Below, one piece after another: positions 1-7,776 of a DNA stretch of 64,000 bases; position 1 is the first letter of the stretch; each line of letters begins with the position of its first letter. The notes beneath the pieces are model-generated. The model worked only from the letters and a program-made list of their open reading frames with translations. It did no database searches and was not told where the DNA came from. The stretch comes from Paraburkholderia caribensis (GTDB lineage Bacteria > Pseudomonadota > Gammaproteobacteria > Burkholderiales > Burkholderiaceae): assembly GCF_002902945.1 (NCBI RefSeq), contig NZ_CP026101.1, positions 2,418,001 through 2,482,000 of the forward strand, written 5' to 3'. The translations under genes and the position numbers were made by a program.

Positions 1-2
1 CG

Positions 3-260
3 TGGCGCTTACGGGTGGTGGCCGCCAAGGATGGCGGGAGGCTTTCCGTGACGCGTGCTGTGTTGCGTTATGTGCTTGCCTGGTTGTGGTTTTTGCCGCC
101 TTTGGCGGTGCATCCGATTTTTGGTCTTAAGGTGCCGCAGACGCTGGTTGTTGCTGGGGTTTGGTTCGTTTTTTATGCGGCCGTCGGCAGGGTTGGGGTG
201 AGCCGGCAGTTTCTGCATGACCGGATCGCGGGGACTAAGGTCGTTTCGATTTCGAAGTGA
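3..260 (+). CDS. RDD family membrane protein, C-terminal part only
   Basis: The reading frame is open from the window edge to the TGA at 258-260, so the start lies outside. The visible 85 residues begin WRLRVVAAKDGG, the usual lead-in to the second half of an RDD domain. Two hydrophobic segments follow, and the tail RQFLHDRIAGTKVV is the conserved closing motif of RDD proteins. Members are small multi-pass inner-membrane proteins whose function is mostly unknown; some have been linked to ion or compatible-solute exchange. Codons here are unusually T-rich (GTT, TTT, TGT) for this genome, matching the G/T-rich flank seen beside every copy of the large repeat. Family assignment is fairly secure, exact role unknown. 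Confidence 0.75.
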   Translation, partial: WRLRVVAAKDGGRLSVTRAVLRYVLAWLWFLPPLAVHPIFGLKVPQTLVVAGVWFVFYAAVGRVGVSRQFLHDRIAGTKVVSISK

Positions 261-297
261 TTTTTTTGCCTTCGGCGGTTTTTTTCGCTGTCGATTG

Positions 298-1108
298 TTG
301 CGTTGTGGTTTGGTGTTTTTGGGTTTTTGCGCTGGCATCCGCGATTTGCCTTTTCGCTGGCATCCGCGATTCGTTAGCTCGCTTCAAGCGTCGCCCCTGT
401 GCGGGGCGGCACCTACTTTTCTTTGCCGCCGCAAAGAAAAGTAGGCAAAAGAAAGCGGCTCACACCGCCAACATTTCTTCTTGCCTGAGGGCCCCCACAG
501 GTTCTTACACTTCACACGGCAATCACGTGACCCACGTCCGTTGCCAACGCTCTGAATGAGCGCCTCACCCGCTTCATATCCCCGCGTTTCAGCATGCCTC
601 ACCAGACAGTCCGCGGCCGCCCAAGTGGCAAACTGTGTGTCGGCTTTCGCGCCATACGCGCACCACTCCGGACCGATAGCGCACGCGCCCCACCCTGTAA
701 GAACGCCACCCTATACGACGCGACAACCTACACACAGTTTGCCACCTGGGCGGCACATGCCGTTCGCTGCCGCTGGCTCATGTACGGGTGCCTGAAGCGG
801 GTGAGGCATCTGTTTGAAGCGTTGGCAACGGGCAGCAACCAGGGCACTGCCGCATGAGGCGTGGGGACGTTGGGGGCCCGTGGGTAAACGTCAAGAATTG
901 GCGGTGTGAGCCGCTTTCTTTTGCCTACTTTTCTTTGCGGCGGCAAAGAAAAGTAGGTGCCGCCCCGCACAGGGGCGACGCCTGAAGCACGCTAACAAAT
1001 CGCGGATGCCCGCGAAAGCAAAAGCAAACACCCCGACCAACGAAGCGCGAAATCAACTCGCGGATGCCAGCGCAAAAGCCAGAACACCAAACGCCGCATC
1101 CCGCGCCA
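298..1108. repeat. Large palindromic intergenic repeat, copy A (intact)
   Basis: About 0.8 kb of non-coding DNA whose left half reappears inverted in its right half. From outside in, the paired parts are: GCTGGCATCCGCG (331-343, 356-368) with its complement near 1060; a GCCCCTGTGCGGGGC block; a 34-bp hairpin at 412-445 and its counterpart at 924-957 (14-bp perfect stem CCTACTTTTCTTTG, six-base centre CCGCCG or CGGCGG); AAGCGGCTCACACCGCC with its complement; GGGCCCCC with GGGGGCCC; the GTTGCCAACGC block near 540 with its complement near 825; and GGCAAACTGTGTGT (627-640) with ACACACAGTTTGCC (730-743). About 90 bases remain as a central loop. No conserved reading frame is seen. Confidence 0.85.
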
Positions 1109-1145
1109 CTAACCCGACAACTTCCGTAATAAGAACTTCCCGTGA

Positions 1146-1163
1146 ATGTCACGGCCAGGTCAC
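1146..1163 (+). promoter_or_regulatory. Possible PHO box upstream of the lipid-remodelling cassette
   Basis: Two direct GTCAC repeats (1148-1152 and 1159-1163) sit 11 bp apart, the spacing of the two half-sites in a PhoB box (CTGTCAT, four bases, CTGTCAT). The match to the half-site consensus is only partial and the spacer is GC-rich. The position, about 45 bp before the metallophosphoesterase ATG, and the predicted role of the downstream genes raise interest, but the motif alone is weak. Confidence 0.3.
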
Positions 1164-1207
1164 ACAGCAATGGCGCAATGCGAGTACTGCAACTCGACGC
1201 GTGAGCC

Positions 1208-2149
1208 ATGGACAACAACACGTCCGCGACTTCCCTCTTCCGCCAGAATGGCCCGAGCGTCGATCCCGTCGCTTTCGACCCCCGCTCCCCCTCCGCTGGC
1301 CTGCCATCGCTCCCGCATCTGCCGGTGACGCCAACACCTACCGAAAGCGATCACGACGACGGTCACGAGAATTCGCACCGCTATCGCACCATCTGGCTCT
1401 CCGACATTCATCTCGGTTCCGGCGGCTGCCAGGCGAACTATCTGCTCGACTTTCTTCGCCACAACGAATCGGAGTACCTGTATCTCGTCGGCGACATCAT
1501 CGACGGATGGCAGCTGAAGAAAGGCTGGTACTGGCCCCAGGCGCACAACGATGTCGTGCAGAAAATCCTGCGCAAGGCACGCAAGGGCACGCAGGTCGTG
1601 TACATCCCCGGCAATCACGACGAAGGCGCGCGCCAGTTCTGCGATCTCGCCTTCGGCGACATCCACGTGCGCGGCGAAGCGTTCCACACGACGCTGGAGG
1701 GCAAGCGCCTGTGGATCGTGCACGGCGATCTGTTCGACGGCGTGATCCAGCACGCGAAGTGGCTCGCGTATCTCGGCGACACGCTCTACACGATGATTCT
1801 CGTGCTGAACCGCTGGTTCAACCGCATCCGCATCAAGCTCGGCTTTCAGTACTGGTCGCTGTCGCAGTACCTGAAGCATCAGGTGAAGAACGCAGTGAAC
1901 TTCATCTCGGCGTTCGAGAACGTCATGACGGATGAAGCGCGCCGCCGCGGCTGCGACGGCGTCGTGTGCGGGCACATTCACAAGGCCGAGATCCGCGAGA
2001 TCGACGGCGTGCTGTATTGCAACGACGGCGACTGGGTCGAGAGCCTGTCGGCGCTCGTCGAGACCTACGAAGGCGAACTGAAGGTCGTCTACTGGACCGT
2101 GATGCGCTCGCCCGAAGCGAACCCGACGAAAGCCCGCGCCACCGCGTGA
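1208..2149 (+). CDS. PlcP-like calcineurin-type metallophosphoesterase (often named UDP-2,3-diacylglucosamine diphosphatase)
   Basis: 313 residues. After a Pro/Ser-rich start of about 60 residues come the dinuclear-metal motifs of calcineurin-like phosphoesterases in order: SDIHLGSGG, GDIIDGW, GNHDE, VHGDLFD and GHIHKAE. The KKGWYWPQAHNDVVQ stretch after the second motif is, from memory, typical of the PlcP group rather than true LpxH. PlcP enzymes are cytoplasmic phospholipases C that split phosphatidylcholine or phosphatidylethanolamine to diacylglycerol during phosphate starvation. The next gene encodes an Agt-like glycosyltransferase 32 bp downstream and a diacylglycerol kinase follows, so the product would have two direct consumers. 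LpxH-type cleavage of UDP-diacylglucosamine in lipid A synthesis is the alternative. The ATG at 1208 is preferred because the long frame reading in from 1006 is out of phase with the motifs. Confidence 0.8.
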   Translation: MDNNTSATSLFRQNGPSVDPVAFDPRSPSAGLPSLPHLPVTPTPTESDHDDGHENSHRYRTIWLSDIHLGSGGCQANYLLDFLRHNESEYLYLVGDIIDGWQLKKGWYWPQAHNDVVQKILRKARKGTQVVYIPGNHDEGARQFCDLAFGDIHVRGEAFHTTLEGKRLWIVHGDLFDGVIQHAKWLAYLGDTLYTMILVLNRWFNRIRIKLGFQYWSLSQYLKHQVKNAVNFISAFENVMTDEARRRGCDGVVCGHIHKAEIREIDGVLYCNDGDWVESLSALVETYEGELKVVYWTVMRSPEANPTKARATA

Positions 2150-2181
2150 GCGCACACCACCACTACAAGAGGGTCAATCGC

Positions 2182-3213
2182 ATGAAGATCATGATCGTCA
2201 CCGATGCGTGGGAACCGCAGGTCAACGGCGTCGTTCGCACGCTGAAGAACACGACACGCGAGCTGACGGCGATCGGCCACAAGGTCGATCTGCTGACGCC
2301 GCTCGAGTTCAAGACGATTCCCTGCCCGACGTATCCGGAGATCCGTCTGTCGCTGATGCCGCGACGCCATCTGCGCAAGCGCATCGACGAATTCCAGCCG
2401 GACGCGCTGCACATCGCCACGGAAGGCCCGCTCGGGCTCGCTGCGCGCGCGTACGCGATCCAGCACAAGTTGCCGTTCACGACGGCCTATCACACGCGCT
2501 TTCCAGAATACGTGGAGGCGCGCTTTGGCGTGCCCGTCGCGTGGACGTACCGCTTCCTGCACTGGTTTCATAAGGCGTCGCTTGCCGTGATGGCGCCCAC
2601 GCCCGTCGTCAAGAGCGACCTGGAAAAGTTCGGCTTCACGAACGTCGTGTTATGGACGCGCGGCGTCGATCTCGACATCTTCCGGCAGATGGAGTCGAAA
2701 GTGCTGAACACCGCGCGGCCGATTTTCCTGTACGTCGGGCGCGTCGCCGTCGAGAAGAATGTCGAGGCATTCCTGAAGCTCGACCTGCCCGGCTCGAAGT
2801 GGGTCTGCGGCGAAGGCCCGGCGCTCGCGGAACTGAAGTCGCGCTATCCGGCCGCCAACTATCTCGGCGTGCTGACGCAGGCCGAACTCGCGAAGGTCTA
2901 CGCGGCCGCCGACGTGTTCGTATTCCCGAGCAGGACCGACACGTTCGGTCTCGTGCTGCTCGAAGCGCTTGCGTGCGGCACGCCCGTTGCGGCGTATCCT
3001 GTGACGGGTCCGATCGATGTGCTCGGCGATGGTGGCGCGGGCGCGATGCACGAAGACTTACGCGAGGCGTGCCTGCAGGCGCTGAAAATCGATCGCAACG
3101 ATGCGCGCGCGTGGGCCGAGCGTTTCTCGTGGACGGCTGCGTCGGAGCAGTTTGCTGCGCATCTGAAGCCGCTGTCGCGTTCCGCTTATCGCGAGGAAAG
3201 CGCTGCCGCCTGA
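2182..3213 (+). CDS. GT4-family glycosyltransferase, Agt-like (candidate diacylglycerol glycosyltransferase)
   Basis: 343 residues with a two-Rossmann GT-B plan. The N-terminal half holds EPQVNGVVRTL near residue 12 and TTAYHTRFPEY, usual in family 4 enzymes acting on lipid acceptors. The C-terminal half opens with FLYVGRVAVEKN and carries the nucleotide-sugar motif FPSRTDTFGLVLLEALACG. Agt proteins of rhizobia and marine bacteria transfer hexose or glucuronate from UDP-sugar to diacylglycerol, making phosphorus-free membrane lipids, and their genes typically sit beside plcP as here. The sugar and acceptor cannot be read from sequence; a mannosyltransferase is the main alternative. The ATG at 2182 is chosen because conservation starts at MKIMIVTDAW and a GAGGG sequence lies 11 bp upstream. 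Confidence 0.8.
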   Translation: MKIMIVTDAWEPQVNGVVRTLKNTTRELTAIGHKVDLLTPLEFKTIPCPTYPEIRLSLMPRRHLRKRIDEFQPDALHIATEGPLGLAARAYAIQHKLPFTTAYHTRFPEYVEARFGVPVAWTYRFLHWFHKASLAVMAPTPVVKSDLEKFGFTNVVLWTRGVDLDIFRQMESKVLNTARPIFLYVGRVAVEKNVEAFLKLDLPGSKWVCGEGPALAELKSRYPAANYLGVLTQAELAKVYAAADVFVFPSRTDTFGLVLLEALACGTPVAAYPVTGPIDVLGDGGAGAMHEDLREACLQALKIDRNDARAWAERFSWTAASEQFAAHLKPLSRSAYREESAAA

Positions 3214-3440
3214 TCCGCCCCGACGCGCAAGCGCCCTCACTTCTCGCCACGCCTATGCAAACGAGACAATCGAACGCATTGCGCGATCCGCAGAAATCGC
3301 TGCGCGACGCGAAGACGGCCGTGTCGGACGGGAAGCCGTATGGCGAACCGTTCGACGAAGTGCATGACATGCACGAGGACGGCGCGCCGCGAGCGCGGTA
3401 TGCTGGAGAGCCCGGGTTTGCTGCTGTTTCTGTTTCTGCC

Positions 3441-3965
3441 ATGTCATCTACTACGCGCGATGCCGCGCCGGACGGTAAAGACACGCTGAATGGCGCGCCG
3501 ACCGATGCGCCGGAATCACTTGAGCCATTGGGTCCCGATGATCCGCTTGCACCGCTGCCCTTCAATCCGTACAAGGGCAATCGCGGGATCACTCGTGCGT
3601 GGCATGCGATGAAGAATTCGTTTGCCGGGTTTCGGGTGGCGATTCGTGAGGAGAGTGCGTTTCGGCAGGAGCTGACGTTGGCTGCGATTCTTTTGCCTTG
3701 CGGGGTTTTGGTGCCTGTTGAGCCGGTGTCTCGTGTTCTGTTGCTCGGATCTGTGTTTCTTGTGCTGATTGTCGAGTTGCTCAACTCGAGCGTTGAGGCG
3801 GCTATTGATCGGATTTCGCTTGAACGCCATGAACTGTCGCGGCGGGCCAAGGATCTTGGGAGTGCTGCTGTTATGGTTGCGCTTTTTATCTGCGTGATGA
3901 CGTGGGGTTTGCTTGTTGGGCCGCTTGTTGTGCGTTGGGTGAGTGGGTGGGTTCGGGCTATGTAA
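3441..3965 (+). CDS. dgkA: Diacylglycerol kinase, DgkA type
   Basis: 174 residues from the chosen ATG. The C-terminal 120 form the classic small integral-membrane kinase: an amphipathic N-terminal helix, three membrane segments and the signature ELLNSSVEAAIDRIS followed by HELSRRAKDLGSAAV, with the catalytic Glu and the Asn/Glu metal ligands present. It phosphorylates diacylglycerol to phosphatidate at the inner membrane. The frame stays open upstream and an in-frame ATG at 3255 would add 62 polar residues; neither start has a good ribosome site, so the N-terminus is uncertain. It would compete with the Agt-like enzyme for diacylglycerol released by the PlcP-like enzyme. Codons become clearly T-rich in the last 400 bases, toward repeat copy B. 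Confidence 0.87.
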   Translation: MSSTTRDAAPDGKDTLNGAPTDAPESLEPLGPDDPLAPLPFNPYKGNRGITRAWHAMKNSFAGFRVAIREESAFRQELTLAAILLPCGVLVPVEPVSRVLLLGSVFLVLIVELLNSSVEAAIDRISLERHELSRRAKDLGSAAVMVALFICVMTWGLLVGPLVVRWVSGWVRAM

Positions 3966-4855
3966 TCGCGGTTAGTCTTTTCTTTTTATGTCTGCGACGC
4001 TGGGGCGTTTGCTCCTGGTTTTCGCTGGTATTCGCGTTATGACTTTGTCTTGGCATCTGCGATTTGCCTTCGTGGCGCGGGCTGTGCTGTTTGGTGTTCT
4101 GGGCTTTGCGCTGGCATCCGCGAGTTGACTTCGCGCTTCGTTGGGCGGGGTGTTTGCCTTTTCGCTGGCATCCGCGTTACGTTAGCTCGCTTCACGCGTC
4201 GCCCCTGTGCGGGGCGGCACCTACTCTTTGGTTGTCGGCGACGCCGGATCGTTTGCCCGTGTTTGCGCTGGCATCCGCGTGTTGTTAGCGTGCTTCACGC
4301 GTTGCCCCTGTGCGGGGCGGCACCTACTTTTCTTTGCCGCCGCAAAGAAAAGTAGGCAAAAGAAAGCGGCTCACACCGCCAGCCCATGTTCTTGCCTGAG
4401 GGCCCCTTCAGGTTCTTACACTTCACACGGCAACCACGTGACCCACGTCCGTTGCTAACGCTCGTGCGGTGCGCCTCACCCGCTTCACGTTCCCGCGTCA
4501 CGGCAAGCCTTGCCGGGCAGTCCACAGCCGCCCAGGTGGCAAACTGTGTGTAGGCCTTCGCGCCATACGCGCACCACTCCGGACCGATAGCACACGTGTT
4601 CCACCCTGTAAGAGCGCTACCCTATACGACGCTACAACCTACACACAGTTTGCCACCTGGGCGGCACATACGATTCGCTGCCGCTTGCCCGAGTACGGGT
4701 ATTTGAAGCGGGTGAGGCGTTCATTCGAAGCGTTGGCAACGGGCACCAACCAGGGCCACTGGTGTGTGAAGTGCGGGGCCGTTGGGGGCCCGTGGGTAAA
4801 CGTCAAGAATTGGCGGTGTGAGCCGCTTTCTTTTGCCTACTTTTCTTTGCGGCGG

Positions 4856-6134
4856 TGTACAGACTGGAGACATCGCTGACAGGTGTACAGGGACATCGTT
4901 GACACTTTCGGGTAATCAAACGCCCGGATTTTCAACCATGCCCTGGGATGTAAAAGACATCATGAATCGCCGCGAAGATTTCGTCCGTGAGGCCGCCACA
5001 CAGGCGCTCGCGTTCAGCGAACTGTGCCGCAAATACACGATCACCCGCCAGACCGGCTACAAGTGGCTGGCCCGTCACAGGGCGGAAGGCATCAAGGGCC
5101 TGGCCGACCGCTCCCGCCGCCCGCATCACAGTCCCAAACGCTCAGCGCAGACCATCGAGGCGCGGGTGCTCGAAATGCGCCAGGCGCACGGCTGGGGCGG
5201 GCGCAAGATCGCCCAGCGCCTGCGCGATCTGGGCGAAACACAGATTCCCGCGCCCGCCACGATCACTGAGATCCTGCGCCGTCACGGGCTCATCGATGAA
5301 CAGGCGTCGCGCCAGCGCCAGCACTGGCAGCGCTTCGAGCACGAGTATCCGAACTCGCTGTGGCAGATGGACTTCAAGGGTGACTTCCCGACCCTGGAGA
5401 GCGGACGCTGCGCGCCATTGACGGTCATCGATGACCACTCGCGCTACAACGTCGTGCTGAGCGCCTGCTCGCGCACCACCACGCAGGTCGTGCAGGAAGC
5501 GCTGGAGCGGGCGTTCCGCTGCTACGGGCTGCCTTCGTGCATCAACACCGACAACGGCGCGCCATGGGGCTCGCCCAGCGCGCCGGGCCAGCTCACCGAG
5601 CTCGCGGTCTGGCTGATCCGGCTGGGCATCCATGTGAGCTATAGCCGGCCGTATCACCCGCAGACCAACGGCAAGGATGAACGGTTTCACCGCTCGCTGA
5701 AGGCCGAAGTGTTGCAGCGGCATGCGTTCACCACGCACGAGCACGTGCAGCGGGAACTGGATCGCTGGCGGCAGGTGTACAACACCGAGCGTCCGCACGA
5801 GGCACTGGGAATGGCGGTGCCGCTCACCCGCTACGCGTGCAGCCTGCGCAGGATGCCTGGGCGGCTGCCAGAGCCCGAATACCGCTGCGGCGACGCGGTT
5901 TTACGGGTCAACTCAAGCGGCGTGGTGCGCGTGCGCGGCGAGAAACTGAAGCTCTCGATCGCACTCAAGGGGCTGCAGGTGGCCGCCCGCCCGAGCGAGG
6001 ACGAAGACGGTGTGATTGACATCTGGTTCGCCCATCAGCGGGTCGCAAAACTTGACCTGAAGGCAGCAAAACCCTGACCATCATGTGTCAGCGATGTCTC
6101 TGTACATGTGTCAACCATGTCTCCAGTCTGTACA
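4856..6134 (+). mobile_element. IS481-family insertion sequence, copy 1
   Basis: 1279 bp with near-perfect ends: TGTACAGACTGGAGACAT on the left and its exact complement on the right. Each end carries a second internal version of the same pattern (TGTACAG, then GACATC, then TTGACA or CTGACA), probably extra transposase-binding sites. The 6-bp target duplication CGGCGG lies at 4850-4855 and 6135-6140 and is the centre of the right hairpin of the host repeat. One intact transposase gene fills it. The copy at 27832-29110 appears identical, which implies recent movement or gene conversion. Confidence 0.93.
4938..6077 (+). CDS. IS481-family DDE transposase
   Basis: 379 residues. The first 110 hold a helix-turn-helix of the transposase type (ITRQTGYKWLARHRAEG and the following winged segment). 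The rve/integrase core carries the catalytic triad at about D145 (LWQMDFKGDF), D205 (INTDNGAPWG) and E248 (NGKDERFHRSLKAE), spaced as in IS481 and IS3 relatives. The frame is uninterrupted, so the enzyme is probably active. The ATG at 4938 is chosen because the frame upstream runs into the IS end and repeat DNA; the track of residues before MPWDVKDIM is not protein-like. Confidence 0.93.
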   Translation: MPWDVKDIMNRREDFVREAATQALAFSELCRKYTITRQTGYKWLARHRAEGIKGLADRSRRPHHSPKRSAQTIEARVLEMRQAHGWGGRKIAQRLRDLGETQIPAPATITEILRRHGLIDEQASRQRQHWQRFEHEYPNSLWQMDFKGDFPTLESGRCAPLTVIDDHSRYNVVLSACSRTTTQVVQEALERAFRCYGLPSCINTDNGAPWGSPSAPGQLTELAVWLIRLGIHVSYSRPYHPQTNGKDERFHRSLKAEVLQRHAFTTHEHVQRELDRWRQVYNTERPHEALGMAVPLTRYACSLRRMPGRLPEPEYRCGDAVLRVNSSGVVRVRGEKLKLSIALKGLQVAARPSEDEDGVIDIWFAHQRVAKLDLKAAKP

Positions 6135-6431
6135 CGGCGGCAAAGAAAAGTAGGTGCCGCCCCGCACAGGGGCGACGCGTGAAGCACGCTAACAATTCGC
6201 GGATGCCAGCGCATAGACAAACACCCCGCCCAGCGAAGCGCGAAGTCAAACCGCGGATGCCAGCGCAAACACAAGCAAACCAAACGATCGTCGCAAGACA
6301 AAAAAAAACACCAAATAGCCAGCCACATCGAGAACCAAAACCCATCGAACGGTCGGTTTATAATCCAGAAGATAGTCTCAAAAACCCGAAAACCCCAGCC
6401 CGGGCAGCGCAGCAAGCCCGCCAAGGACGAT

Positions 6432-7148
6432 ATGGAAGCCAAACCTCCCCGCCGCACGCGCGAACGGATTCTCGAGCTATCGTTGAAGCTCTTCAACGAG
6501 ATCGGCGAGCCGAACGTCACGACGACGACGATCGCCGAGGAAATGGAAATCAGTCCAGGCAACCTGTACTACCACTTCCGCAACAAAGACGACATCATCA
6601 ACAGTATCTTCAGCCAGTTCGAGCAGGAGATCGAAAAGCGTCTGCGTTTCCCGGACGACCACCGCGCAACCATCGACGAAATGTGGTCCTATCTGCAGTA
6701 CATGGTCGATTTCACATGGCGCTACCGCTTCCTGTATCGCGACCTCAACGACCTGCTAGCACGCAACCGCACGCTGGAAACACACTTCAAGCAGATCATC
6801 AGCCACAAGGTGCGCTTCGCGAGCCAGTTCTGCGAGCAACTCGTGGCCGACAACGAAATGGTCGCGACACCCGAAGAACTCAAGGTCATCGCGACCAATA
6901 TCGGCGTGATCGCGACCTACTGGCTGTCGTATCAGTTCGTCATGAATCCGCGCAAGTACAACGAACAGGAAGCAATCCAGGCCGAACTGCATCAGGTCAG
7001 CGTGCAGATCGTGTCGCTGATGGCGCCGTATCTGCGTGGCCGCTCGCGCGAACTGTTCGACGACCTCGTGTCGGGCAAGCATCCGCAGCGCGAGTTCTAC
7101 GACTATCTGCCCCCGCGCGAACCTCGCAACGAATCGAAGGACCGGTAA
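6432..7148 (+). CDS. TetR/AcrR-family transcriptional regulator
   Basis: 238 residues. The N-terminal 60 contain the TetR helix-turn-helix, TRERILELSLKLFNE then ISPGNLYYHFRNKDDI. The rest is a helical ligand and dimer domain with no assignable ligand. A TATAAT hexamer at 6359-6364 lies about 70 bp upstream beside ACGGTCGGTT, a possible half operator for self-control; no good -35 box is visible. The stop is only two bases before the LOG-family gene, so the two are probably co-transcribed. The upstream 130 bases are strongly A/C-rich, the right flank of repeat copy B. Confidence 0.9.
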   Translation: MEAKPPRRTRERILELSLKLFNEIGEPNVTTTTIAEEMEISPGNLYYHFRNKDDIINSIFSQFEQEIEKRLRFPDDHRATIDEMWSYLQYMVDFTWRYRFLYRDLNDLLARNRTLETHFKQIISHKVRFASQFCEQLVADNEMVATPEELKVIATNIGVIATYWLSYQFVMNPRKYNEQEAIQAELHQVSVQIVSLMAPYLRGRSRELFDDLVSGKHPQREFYDYLPPREPRNESKDR

Positions 7149-7150
7149 CG

Positions 7151-7735
7151 ATGAAGGCAGTCTGTGTCTATTGCGGCTCCTCCAACGGAGCCAAACCGCT
7201 GTACCGCGACGCCGCCAAAGCATTCGGACGCGCGCTCGTCGCGGCAAACCTGTCGCTCGTCTACGGCGGCGGCAAGGTCGGTCTGATGGGCGTGATCGCC
7301 GACGAAGTGATGGCCGCCGGCGGCCGCGCGATCGGCGTGATTCCAGAACTGCTGGTCAACAAGGAAGTCGGCCACAACGGCCTGTCGGAACTGCACGTCG
7401 TGCCCGACATGCATCAGCGCAAGAAGATGATGGCCGATCTCTCCGACGCGTTCGTCGCGATGCCGGGCGGTGCAGGCACGCTCGAAGAGCTGTTCGAGGT
7501 CTACACGTGGGCACAGCTTGGCTATCATCAGAAAGCTGTGGCCGTGCTGAACATCGACGGTTTCTACGATCCGTTGATCGCGATGCTCGAACACACCGTG
7601 CAGGAGGGCTTCATGCGCCAGACCTACTTCGACATCCTGCAGGTCGACAGCGATCCCGCCGCTCTGATCCAGAAGCTGCAGCGCTACCAGCCGCCCGCAA
7701 GCGACAAGTGGGCGGACAACCGCGAGCGCGTGTGA
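7151..7735 (+). CDS. LOG-family protein (TIGR00730), cytokinin-riboside-monophosphate phosphoribohydrolase type
   Basis: 194 residues, full length. It begins with VCVYCGSSNGAKP and has the nucleotide-binding YGGGKVGLMG and the catalytic PGGAGTLEELFE motif. LOG enzymes remove ribose 5-phosphate from N6-modified AMP, or from AMP itself, releasing the free base. In plant-associated bacteria this can mean cytokinin release, but many bacterial members have other or unknown substrates. It follows the TetR gene by two bases and precedes a dehydrogenase by 41. The ATG at 7151 fits the family start. Confidence 0.92.
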   Translation: MKAVCVYCGSSNGAKPLYRDAAKAFGRALVAANLSLVYGGGKVGLMGVIADEVMAAGGRAIGVIPELLVNKEVGHNGLSELHVVPDMHQRKKMMADLSDAFVAMPGGAGTLEELFEVYTWAQLGYHQKAVAVLNIDGFYDPLIAMLEHTVQEGFMRQTYFDILQVDSDPAALIQKLQRYQPPASDKWADNRERV

Positions 7736-7776
7736 TGCGCGTCGAGCGCTTTCCTGCTGCATAGCGAGAGGCAAGC

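Larger units (their letters stand above)
3990..6299. repeat. Large palindromic intergenic repeat, copy B, split by an IS481 element
   Basis: Same element as copy A, bounded by GTCTGCGACGC at 3990 and a degraded inverse (GTCGCAAGAC) near 6290. The left arm is longer than in other copies. The 13-mer GCTGGCATCCGCG occurs three times (4110, 4164, 4267), and the GCCCCTGTGCGGGGC block appears twice, first as a truncated copy near 4200 and then before the intact left hairpin (4323-4356). The right hairpin is interrupted: its left arm and apex are at 4836-4855, the apex is repeated at 6135-6140, and the right arm ends at 6154. Without the insertion and its duplicated target the element would be about 1.0 kb. 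Confidence 0.85.

Noticed and set aside
1208..2149. Naming the phosphoesterase lpxH outright
   Set aside because: The motifs and the Agt/DgkA neighbours fit PlcP better; LpxH function remains only an alternative.
4050..4458. Open frames inside the large repeats, recurring with the end ASPLCGAAPTFLCRRKEK
   Set aside because: They arise because the same repeat DNA occurs several times in both directions. Starts and lengths differ among copies, frames are broken by small gaps, and composition is unlike real genes.
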